A DNA stretch of 6,046 bases from Chloroflexota bacterium. GTDB taxonomy: Bacteria; Chloroflexota; Anaerolineae; B4-G1. The position numbers and the translations under genes were made by a program. The stretch's first letter is position 1; each line of letters begins with the position of its first letter. A model generated the notes under the pieces. It ran no database searches, was not told where the DNA came from, and was given only the letters and a program-made list of their open reading frames with translations. The DNA is taken from assembly GCA_024232355.1 (NCBI GenBank), contig JAAEPW010000666.1:1-6046 (forward strand). The letters run 5' to 3'. Below are positions 1-5,526 of the stretch, one piece after another.

Positions 1-471
1 GAGTTTCGCCTGGATACCGATGGGGACTTGACAATTTCCGGCGACCTCGTTACCGGGGGGAGTGGCAATTGCGCCCCACCGAATCCGGCTTGTGACGGAG
101 TTTTCTTGCCCGATTACAACTTGCTGGCTATTCAAGAGCACGCCGAGGCTATGTGGGAAAACAAGTATCTCCCAGCAATCGGCCCGACCCGTGTGGGCAT
201 GCCGATTAACGTCAATCAAAAAGTTGCTGGCATTCTGAACGAATTGGAAACAGCCCACATCTATATTGAGCAACTCAACAACACACTTGGGGAAAAAGAG
301 ACTGAAATTGTTGATCTCGAGGCCCGCCTGACCACGCTGGAGCAGGCAATGGGTGTGCGTCCTGCCTCCTTCTTTTGGACCATCCTCCCGTGGCTGTTGG
401 TTGGTGTTTTGCTGCTGGTCGTCGTAGGGGCGTTGGGTATGGGGCTCTACGTTGCCAAGAGATCGAGATAG
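1..471 (+). CDS. C-terminal part of a membrane-anchored, tail-fibre-like surface protein (5' end outside window)
   Basis: The reading frame is open from the first base, so this is the last 156 residues of a longer protein; the internal TTG at 28 is not a convincing start. Residues 5-20 are short Asp/Gly-rich beta-type sequence (DGDLTISGDLVTGG), as seen at the end of tail-fibre-like stalks. Residues 33-91 (GVF.PDY.L...EHAEAMWENKYLPAIGP, then an Asn/Glu-rich helix ending HIYIEQL) match the pattern I know from C-terminal domains of bacterial 'tail fiber domain-containing' surface proteins (VFEPDY.L...E.F...HLPGIP...L.LY.IEQ). Residues about 71-116 have heptad spacing typical of a coiled coil. 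Residues about 124-150 are a strongly hydrophobic transmembrane helix, followed by the basic tail KRSR, so the bulk should face outward with a cytoplasmic C-terminus. Two Cys (24 and 31) sit in a Pro-rich NCAPPNPAC loop. Trimerisation is plausible for such stalks but is inferred. The exact function is unknown. Confidence 0.82.
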   Translation, partial: EFRLDTDGDLTISGDLVTGGSGNCAPPNPACDGVFLPDYNLLAIQEHAEAMWENKYLPAIGPTRVGMPINVNQKVAGILNELETAHIYIEQLNNTLGEKETEIVDLEARLTTLEQAMGVRPASFFWTILPWLLVGVLLLVVVGALGMGLYVAKRSR

Positions 472-482
472 GGACGACTTTA

Positions 483-517
483 CTGTCCAGTTAACTTGAC
501 TGGCGGTGGATGGACAG
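483..517. repeat. Small inverted repeat with two alternative stems after the first gene
   Basis: The arms CTGTCCA (483-489) and TGGACAG (511-517) are perfect 7-bp complements. A competing 5-bp stem, CCAGT (487-491) with ACTGG (499-503), shares bases with the left arm, so the two structures exclude each other. The element lies 11 bases past the stop codon and before the stronger hairpin at 555-585. It could be a 3' UTR structure or an operator. No T tract follows it, so it is not a terminator by itself. The arms are short and chance is a real alternative. Confidence 0.3.
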
Positions 518-554
518 CCGAACCTTTGACTTTCCACGCTGACATATTCTACAC

Positions 555-590
555 ACGACGGGCCTGTTTCATTCAGGCCCGTCGTAATTT
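555..590 (+). terminator. Intrinsic-type terminator hairpin of the first gene
   Basis: A perfect 12-bp GC-rich stem, ACGACGGGCCTG (555-566) with CAGGCCCGTCGT (574-585), closes a 7-base loop, TTTCATT. It is followed by AATTTCTGT, which is T-containing but not a clean T run, so termination may be less than complete. It lies 84 bases after the stop of the upstream gene and before the promoter region of the large gene, the expected place for a transcription end. Confidence 0.7.
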
Positions 591-653
591 CTGTATGTAG
601 GTTACCTCGGCTACAAATTGAAGTTTTTGAGTAGAAATACCCATAAAAAATTC

Positions 654-682
654 TTGTAGGAGGGAAACTTTCATGCTACAAT
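654..682 (+). promoter_or_regulatory. Candidate extended -10 sigma-70-type promoter for the large surface gene
   Basis: TACAAT at 677-682 differs from TATAAT at one base and is preceded by TG at 674-675, giving the extended -10 form TGCTACAAT. A weak -35 element, TTGTAG (3 of 6 matches), lies at 654-659, exactly 17 bases upstream; a good extended -10 tolerates a poor -35. Initiation would be near 689, giving a leader of about 72 bases before the ATG at 761. The surrounding 600-685 stretch is AT-rich compared with the coding region. If this is the promoter, the short ORF at 673-735 would not be translated from the same transcript. Confidence 0.5.
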
Positions 683-735
683 ATTGGCGCTCCTATTACC
701 ACTGTGATTGCGTTAGCATTGTGTCAACAATTTAA
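673..735 (+). CDS. Possible 20-residue leader peptide ORF upstream of the large surface gene
   Basis: An ATG at 673 is preceded, 8 bases away, by AGGAGGG (658-664), one of the best ribosome binding sites in the window. The frame runs 20 codons to TAA at 733-735, ending 25 bases before the ATG of the big gene. The peptide is rich in aromatic residues and Cys (it contains YWRSYYHCDC) and has no recognisable domain. Its end overlaps a small 5-bp inverted repeat, ATTGT/ACAAT (718-722 and 727-731). It could be a regulatory leader ORF. The main argument against it is that the best promoter candidate (-10 at 677-682) lies inside it, so it needs transcription from further upstream, for example a weak TTGAAG (618-623) / CATAAA (642-647) pair or read-through of the terminator at 555-590. 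It may be chance. Confidence 0.25.
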   Translation: MLQYWRSYYHCDCVSIVSTI

Positions 736-745
736 TAGTCTACCC

Positions 746-755
746 AAGAGGAGGG
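746..755 (+). promoter_or_regulatory. Ribosome binding site that sets the start of the large surface gene
   Basis: AAGAGGAGGG contains the consensus AGGAGG at 749-754, six bases before the ATG at 761. It decides between the in-frame GTG at 704 and the ATG at 761. The ATG has the ideal Shine-Dalgarno spacing and begins a textbook signal peptide, while the GTG would add 19 residues in front of it. Confidence 0.85.
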
Positions 756-760
756 CACCT

Positions 761-862
761 ATGTCTAAATTATTCCCAGTTTCACAGAGATGGCTTCGTT
801 GGAGCGGCCTGCTTCTGGCCATCGTATTGTTCAGCGCGGTGCTGATCTCGAGAGCGAACGCT
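761..862 (+). other. Sec signal peptide of the large surface protein
   Basis: Residues 1-34 show a basic N-region (Lys3, Arg10, Arg13), a hydrophobic core at about 15-29 (SGLLLAIVLFSAVLI) and a short polar C-region ending Ala-Asn-Ala, with cleavage predicted after Ala34. There is no lipobox Cys, so it is not a lipoprotein. Only two separated Arg precede the core, so Tat export is not suggested. The export prediction agrees with the cysteine pairing in the mature protein. Confidence 0.88.
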
Positions 863-3800
863 GAAACAGCCTTATTCGATATCGAGACCGTGGCCTTTAG
901 TAAATTCTTTACACCGGACACCATTGGCCCCGGTTCCACTACTACCCTCTCTTTCAGCATTGTCAATCCCGACCCGGCGACTCTGACCAACCTGGAATTT
1001 ACGGATACCTTGCCGGTTAGTGTCACGATCGCTACCCCGGCGAACGCCGCGGCGACCTGCGACAGTGTGCTCGTCGCCCCGGACGGCGGCAGCACCATCA
1101 GCTTTCACGCCGACCGGTTTGGAGAATACGAAACGTGTATCATCACCGTAGACGTGACCAGCAGTGCTGTTGGGCGGCACGAGAACATCTCGGGGCAATT
1201 GACCTCGGATTCCGGTGAGCACGGCAACGCCGTCGCCAGCCTGACCGTGGACGCAGGATTACCCGGATTCAGCAAAAGCTTCTCGCCCAGTTCCATTCCT
1301 CCCGGTGGTACCAGCACGCTGATATTTACTATTGACAACATCGCCAATCAGGTGGCGCAGAGTTCCCTGCGCTTTAGCGACCTGTTACCGCCCGGGATGG
1401 TCATCGCTGCCCTACCCAATGCTTCCACTGACTGCACCAGTGGCTCGCTCATTGCTGATTCTGGAACAAACCTGATCTACTTTTCCTCTGGTTCTGTGGC
1501 CGCGTCTTCGAGTTGCAACGTCGCCGTTGACGTGACCGTTGCCGACTTTGGCGAGTACGTCAACATCTCGGGGGAACTGACTGGGTCTGGGTGGACGAGC
1601 GGCAAGGCCAGCGCCGTGTTCGACGCCCCGCGCAAATTCCTGATCAAATCCTTCACCGACGATCCCGTCGCGCAAGGTGATAGCGTGACCCTCGAGTTCA
1701 CCGTCACTAACCTCGACCGGTCGAACCCGGTGACCGACATCACCTTTAGCGACGATCTGGAAGACACCCTCCCGGGCCTGGCGGCAGTTGGCTTGCCCCT
1801 GGCCGACCCCTGCGGCGCGGGTTCCCAGTTGATTGGGACCAGCACCATCACCCTCACCGACGGCGACCTCCCGGCGCAAGGATCCTGCACCTTTAGCGTC
1901 ACCCTGCAAGTACCCCCCGCAGCCTCCGCCGGGGTCTATACCAACACGACGAGCTCCGTCAGCGCCTGGATTCTTGGCGACACCGCCATTCACGACCCCG
2001 CTGTAGACCGCCTCGTCGTCTCGGCCGCACCGCGCCTGGTCAAGACCTTTGACGACCCGGTGGCTGCCGGCAGCACCGTCACTCTGACGTTCACCATTAC
2101 CAATACCAGCCCGATTTCGGGTGTGACGGATATCAGCTTCGAGGACATCTTTCCCGTCCAGTTGCCGACTGCGGCCTATGTGCCATCCACTGGCTTTTGC
2201 GGTGTTGAATCGGTGGCTACATTCACGCCTCTTTATAATCCTCCCCCTCCGGGGGATACTATCCCGGCGAACCTTGTCGTCTCTGATGCCAATCTGGCAG
2301 CAGGAGATTCATGTACCTTTGATCTGGTTCTCAATGTTCCCGTAGACACTCCGAACGGTTTTTACGTCAATACAACCAGTTCTATCATCGCTACGGTCGG
2401 TGGCACGTTAGTGGAGGGCGCTCCGGCCACTGACTACCTCGAGGTCGTCGCCGCGCCGGACTTGCACAAGTCTTTCGACGATCCCGTCATCCCTGGCGAC
2501 ATCGTCACACTCGAGTTCACCATTAGCCACGACGACTTTGCACCTGGCGACGCTACCAACATTGCCTTTAGCGACGATCTGACCTTCCTGCCGGACCTTG
2601 CTGCCACCAACCTGCCGCTCCCTGACGTCTGTGGGCCGGGTTCTCTGATCAGCGGCACCACGAACCTGGACTTTAGCGGCGGTAGCCTCACACCGGGTGA
2701 TTCGTGCGTCTTTAGCGTCACGCTCCAGATACCGGTTGATGCTGTCTCGGGAATCTTTGAAAACGAGACCTCCAACGTCACCGCCGACGTGTTGGGACTG
2801 GCGACGACGGGGAACCCGGCGCAGGACGATCTGACCGTCGCGGGGCTTGCTCTCACCAAAACCTTTGTCGACGATCCGGTCATTCCTGGCGATACCGTGA
2901 TTCTGGAATTCAGCATCGTTAACGCGAGCACGGTTCACACGGCCACGAGCATCGCTTTTACGGATAATCTGGCCAATGTCCTGCCTGGCACGCCTGACAT
3001 CACGGCGATCGACTTGCCCAACTCTGACGTTTGTGGTCCGGGTTCTTTGATCGATGGCACCACGAACCTGAACTTTAGCGGCGGGAGCCTCGACCCAGGA
3101 ACATCGTGTACCTTTACGGCTACCCTTCAGGTTCCCTCCGGCGCTGCCTCTGGCACGTATGGCAACGTGACCACCGGTTTTCGTGCTGTCATTGATGGAT
3201 CGCTAGTTTACCTCGAAAATGCAGCGGACAAGTTGACTATTTCTTCCGACTGGCTGCTGTTTGACAAATCCTTCACCGACGACCCGGTCGTCCCCGGCGA
3301 CCCGGTGACCCTCGAGTTCACCATCACCAACCTGGACGCCGCGCAGAGTGTGAACAACGTCGCCTTTAGCGATGACCTGGACGCAGTCCTGTCGGGCCTG
3401 GTCGCCACCGGCCTGCCCGCGAACGACGTCTGCGGCGCAGGCTCCCAGATCGCTGGGACGAGCACACTTGCACTCACAGGCGGCGATTTGGGGCCGGGAG
3501 GGTCGTGTACGTTCAGCGTTGACCTCCTGTCGCCTGATGGAGCCGCGTTCGGCGTGCACCGCAATACGACGGCAGAGATCACGGGTACTATCGGCGGCCT
3601 CAATGTTCGCGGAGACCCGGCGATGGACGACCTACTGGTCAGCGGCTTGACGTTTTCCAAATCCTTTGATGACCTCACGGTCGCCGGAGGCAACCCGGTG
3701 CTCACATTCATGATCCAGAATCCCAGCACGGACACGGTTGCAAACGCAATCGAATTTTCGGATGACCTCGACGCCGTGATTTTGGGTCTCGTGGCGACTG

Positions 3801-5449
3801 GCCTACCTGCGAGCGATGTCTGTGGTCTGGGTTCCCAGTTCGAGGGCACATCGTCGCTCAACCTGCGCACTGGCAGCCTCGAGCCGGAAGGGTCGTGCAC
3901 GTTCAGCGTCACGCTCCAGGTTCCTATCACAGCCACGGCAGGGAACTATGTCAACATCACCAGTGATCTCTTCTTGGGCGGTATCAAGGCCAGCGACCCG
4001 GCTGTCGCCCCCTTGACGGTCGAACCGCCGCCAGCTTTTAGCAAGAGCTTTGCGCCCGATTCCATTTTGCTAGGCGGCATCAGCACACTGGGTTTCACCA
4101 TCGACAACACGGCTAGCGCGTTAGCAGCGAGTAACCTCGACTTTACTGATACCCTGCCGTCTGGGGTGACAGTTGCCGACTCGCCAAATGCTTCTACCAC
4201 TTGTACCGATGGCACAATTACCGCCGTAGCGGGCACGGGCAGCGTCACCTACAGCGGCGGCACAGTGGACGCAGGAGCGAGTTGTGTTGTCCAGGTTGAT
4301 GTCACCGGCATCGCGGTGGGAACACACCTCAACATCACCGGTGACTTGACCTCCTCTTCAGGGAACAGCGGCCTGGCCAGCGACACGTTGATCGTGGATC
4401 CCGTTGCCGATCTTGCCATCACCAAGAGCGACTCGCCCGACCCTGTCCTCGGGGGCAGGACCCTGACGTACACCCTCGTGGTGACTAACTATGGTCCCAG
4501 CGAAGCCACCAATGTCTACGTTCTCGACGCATTACCTGACGAATTCACTCCCTCTGGTAATACCTGTGGTGCTTCCGGCACCCTCTGGACCTGGAATATT
4601 GGCTCGTTGTCTATGAACGACACGTATACTTGCACCATCTATGGCATGGTCGACGCCGGGTTTAGTAGTCTCATAACCAACACTGCTACTGTGGCATCGG
4701 ACGTTTTCGATCCGCAACTTGCCAACGACACTGTGACCGAAACGACTTGGGTCGAAGGATTTCCCTCCATCGACACGTTTACCCTCTCGGCAAAGCCAGA
4801 CCAGTTGTACGCCAATGGACTGGACGAGGCCACGTTGATGGTTACAGCGACCAACGTGTATGGCTGGGAAGATTGGTTCGCCGGGCATGTGGTCACATTC
4901 AGTGCAAGCTTGGGAAATCTCTACCCAGTGACCGCGACGTTGGATACAAACGGCACGGCGAGCATCATCTACACAGTGGGGCTAGTTCCCGGCACAGATG
5001 CCGTTACAGCTACGGTGGCGAATCCAGGGGGGGAAAAGATAGCCACCACGACCTTGAACTTGCAGGTCAACCCCCTAGCCGGTAAACTGGTTTCCACCTT
5101 TAGTAGCGAGTTGATTACGTACACCTTTGTGGTCAGTAATGTTTTTGCAGAGCTCCAGCAGGGAGTCGTGTTGACTGGCACTGTGCCAGAAGGTACCATT
5201 TTCGTCGCTGCTACTGGTGGTATCTCTGTCGCGCAGGGGGCGCAAATTTACGTTGTCTCGCCAGCAACTGATCTGGCCTATGGGCAACGAGTCACCTTGA
5301 CCTGGACCGTGCAAGTTCCCATGTCTACGTTGGGTGAGATTGTGTCCAGAGCCTGGGCCGAGAGTCTGACAGCCCGGCTGGGGATCACCTCGCTTGATTC
5401 TATCTATCGTATTCTCTTGCCCACCAAGTACAAAAATGCAGAGTTCTGA
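761..5449 (+). CDS. Giant secreted repeat protein: nine DUF7933/DUF11-like repeats, DUF11, Big-1 Ig-like domain (surface stalk or adhesin)
   Basis: The product is 1562 residues from the ATG at 761 (AGGAGG six bases upstream). Residues 1-34 are a Sec signal peptide with likely cleavage at ANA|E. Nine tandem beta-rich repeats follow at about 46-168, 170-290, 293-424, 426-566, 568-695, 698-830, 833-963, 965-1091 and 1093-1215. A canonical DUF11 domain is at 1217-1330 (ADLAITKSDSPDP, VVTNYGPSEATNV), a Big-1/invasin-type Ig domain at 1336-1437, a degenerate DUF11-like domain at 1442-1547, and the tail YRILLPTKYKN at 1549-1559. No enzymatic motif, LPXTG or C-terminal transmembrane helix is visible. 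Such domains are known as spacers in bacterial surface proteins, so an extracellular stalk, adhesin or surface-layer role is inferred; ligand and anchoring are unknown. The 20 cysteines occur as one pair in each of the first ten domains. Transcription probably begins at its own promoter and ends at 5487-5526. Existence as a gene is near certain; the function is not. Confidence 0.95.
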   Translation: MSKLFPVSQRWLRWSGLLLAIVLFSAVLISRANAETALFDIETVAFSKFFTPDTIGPGSTTTLSFSIVNPDPATLTNLEFTDTLPVSVTIATPANAAATCDSVLVAPDGGSTISFHADRFGEYETCIITVDVTSSAVGRHENISGQLTSDSGEHGNAVASLTVDAGLPGFSKSFSPSSIPPGGTSTLIFTIDNIANQVAQSSLRFSDLLPPGMVIAALPNASTDCTSGSLIADSGTNLIYFSSGSVAASSSCNVAVDVTVADFGEYVNISGELTGSGWTSGKASAVFDAPRKFLIKSFTDDPVAQGDSVTLEFTVTNLDRSNPVTDITFSDDLEDTLPGLAAVGLPLADPCGAGSQLIGTSTITLTDGDLPAQGSCTFSVTLQVPPAASAGVYTNTTSSVSAWILGDTAIHDPAVDRLVVSAAPRLVKTFDDPVAAGSTVTLTFTITNTSPISGVTDISFEDIFPVQLPTAAYVPSTGFCGVESVATFTPLYNPPPPGDTIPANLVVSDANLAAGDSCTFDLVLNVPVDTPNGFYVNTTSSIIATVGGTLVEGAPATDYLEVVAAPDLHKSFDDPVIPGDIVTLEFTISHDDFAPGDATNIAFSDDLTFLPDLAATNLPLPDVCGPGSLISGTTNLDFSGGSLTPGDSCVFSVTLQIPVDAVSGIFENETSNVTADVLGLATTGNPAQDDLTVAGLALTKTFVDDPVIPGDTVILEFSIVNASTVHTATSIAFTDNLANVLPGTPDITAIDLPNSDVCGPGSLIDGTTNLNFSGGSLDPGTSCTFTATLQVPSGAASGTYGNVTTGFRAVIDGSLVYLENAADKLTISSDWLLFDKSFTDDPVVPGDPVTLEFTITNLDAAQSVNNVAFSDDLDAVLSGLVATGLPANDVCGAGSQIAGTSTLALTGGDLGPGGSCTFSVDLLSPDGAAFGVHRNTTAEITGTIGGLNVRGDPAMDDLLVSGLTFSKSFDDLTVAGGNPVLTFMIQNPSTDTVANAIEFSDDLDAVILGLVATGLPASDVCGLGSQFEGTSSLNLRTGSLEPEGSCTFSVTLQVPITATAGNYVNITSDLFLGGIKASDPAVAPLTVEPPPAFSKSFAPDSILLGGISTLGFTIDNTASALAASNLDFTDTLPSGVTVADSPNASTTCTDGTITAVAGTGSVTYSGGTVDAGASCVVQVDVTGIAVGTHLNITGDLTSSSGNSGLASDTLIVDPVADLAITKSDSPDPVLGGRTLTYTLVVTNYGPSEATNVYVLDALPDEFTPSGNTCGASGTLWTWNIGSLSMNDTYTCTIYGMVDAGFSSLITNTATVASDVFDPQLANDTVTETTWVEGFPSIDTFTLSAKPDQLYANGLDEATLMVTATNVYGWEDWFAGHVVTFSASLGNLYPVTATLDTNGTASIIYTVGLVPGTDAVTATVANPGGEKIATTTLNLQVNPLAGKLVSTFSSELITYTFVVSNVFAELQQGVVLTGTVPEGTIFVAATGGISVAQGAQIYVVSPATDLAYGQRVTLTWTVQVPMSTLGEIVSRAWAESLTARLGITSLDSIYRILLPTKYKNAEF
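896..1630 (+). repeat. Class A repeats 1 and 2 (DUF7933-like)
   Basis: Both units (residues 46-168 and 170-290) open with FSK.F.P..I.PG and close with E..NISG.LT. Shared positions are Lys48/172, Asp82/207 in F(T/S)D.LP, Cys100/225, Cys126/252 and Asn142/268. The interval from second Cys to Asn is 16 residues in both, which separates them from the six class B units, where it is 19. The PG..(S/T)TL.F(S/T)I..N strand followed by FTDTLP is typical of the DUF11-related beta-sandwich families. They form the membrane-distal start of the stalk if the C-terminus is the anchor, which is unproven. Confidence 0.8.
1637..4033 (+). repeat. Six class B tandem repeats (repeats 3-8), the core of the stalk
   Basis: Units lie at residues 293-424, 426-566, 568-695, 698-830, 833-963 and 965-1091. 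The consensus is K(S/T)F.DDPV.PGD.VTLEFTI.N, then FSDDL, DVCG.GS...GT..L...G.L.PG.SCTFSV.LQVP, then NTTS and DPA.D.L.V. Lys is at 296, 428, 570, 700, 836 and 967; Asp at 331, 462, 605, 735, 871 and 1001; Asn at 395, 537, 668, 802, 935 and 1065. Cys to Cys is 25 residues in all but the second unit, where a 13-residue insertion with PPPP makes it 38. Second Cys to Asn is always 19. Blocks of near-identical DNA between units show duplication inside the gene, for example 2565-2581 matching 1743-1759 exactly. Confidence 0.85.
4037..4405 (+). repeat. Class A repeat 9, closing the repeat array
   Basis: Residues 1093-1215 return to the class A pattern: FSKSFAPDSI at the start, FTIDN, FTDTLPSGVTV, PNASTTC and NITGDLTSSSGNSG near the end. 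Landmarks are Lys1095, Asp1130, Cys1148, Cys1175 and Asn1191, with the class A interval of 16 between second Cys and Asn. It resembles repeat 2 (FSKSFSPSSI, FTIDN, PNAST.C) more than the adjacent class B repeat 8. This supports expansion of a class B block inside an ancestral class A array. Confidence 0.8.
4409..4750 (+). other. Canonical DUF11 (conserved repeat) domain
   Basis: Residues 1217-1330 read ADLAITKSDSPDPV..G..LTYTLVVTNYGPSEATNVYV.DALP, the standard opening of DUF11 domains, and end with ITNTATV.SD..DP...ND, which is equally typical. It keeps one Cys pair (1269 and 1291), Lys1222, Asp1256 and Asn1307. It is the only domain here that fits the classical DUF11 consensus without adjustment. 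DUF11 domains are widespread extracellular beta-sandwich modules with no enzymatic role known to me. Confidence 0.88.
4766..5071 (+). other. Big-1 / invasin-type Ig-like domain
   Basis: Residues 1336-1437 carry the Big-1 signature order: an initial L.A.PDQLYANG..EATL.VTATN strand pair, then GHVVTFSASLG, then ATLDTNGTASIIYT and a closing D.VTATVANPGG strand. Family members are rigid Ig-like modules in intimin/invasin-type adhesins and other surface proteins. It contains no Cys and interrupts the DUF11-type series. Confidence 0.8.
5084..5446 (+). other. Degenerate DUF11-like domain and YRILLPTKYKN tail at the protein C-terminus
   Basis: Residues 1442-1547 keep DUF11-like strands (ELITYTFVVSNV, VVLTGTVPEGTIF, VTLTWTVQVP). 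They lack the cysteines, have Gly where the other domains have Asp before the LP/VP motif (VLTGTVP), and have Ser where the late Asn would be (IVSRAWA). The last 15 residues (1548-1562) contain YRILLPTKYKN. This resembles the short Tyr/Leu-Pro-basic tails recalled from secreted Chloroflexota proteins; sorting or anchoring by this tail is a hypothesis. Confidence 0.55.
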
Positions 5450-5486
5450 CAGGTGAGCAATACTTTTCACACAAGTAGGCAAAACT

Positions 5487-5526
5487 CAATAGTCGGGGGT
5501 AATGAAATCCCCCGACTATTGCTTTT
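5487..5526 (+). terminator. Strong intrinsic terminator after the large surface gene
   Basis: CAATAGTCGGGGG (5487-5499) pairs perfectly over 13 bp with CCCCCGACTATTG (5509-5521) around a 9-base loop, then CTTTT follows. It starts 38 bases after the TGA stop. An A run (5481-5484) precedes the left arm, so the structure could also stop transcription arriving from the minus strand. No other gene lies between the stop and this hairpin, so the large gene is probably the last of its transcription unit. Confidence 0.85.

Noticed and set aside
722..727. TTGACA on the minus strand as a divergent promoter
   Set aside because: There is no acceptable -10 hexamer at 16-19 bases on the minus strand.
704..760. 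GTG at 704 as the start of the large gene
   Set aside because: It would put 19 extra residues before a standard signal peptide and has no good ribosome binding site, whereas the ATG at 761 has AGGAGG six bases upstream.
3208..3936. Long minus-strand frames inside the large gene (for example 242 codons here)
   Set aside because: They are antisense shadows of a GC-rich, periodic coding sequence. The plus-strand translation has clear domains and a signal peptide, while the antisense products are low-complexity Ser/Pro/Arg-rich with no domain.
1187..3961. N-x-S/T sequons at the late Asn of nine repeats (NIS, NTT, NET, NVT, NIT) as N-glycosylation sites
   Set aside because: The Asn is just as conserved in the tenth domain, which lacks the sequon (NTA). 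General N-glycosylation is not expected in this kind of bacterium, so a structural or cross-linking role explains it better; it is not excluded.
5438..5446. LPTK near the C-terminus as a sortase LPXTG motif
   Set aside because: The required LPxTG order is absent, and no hydrophobic helix or basic tail follows.
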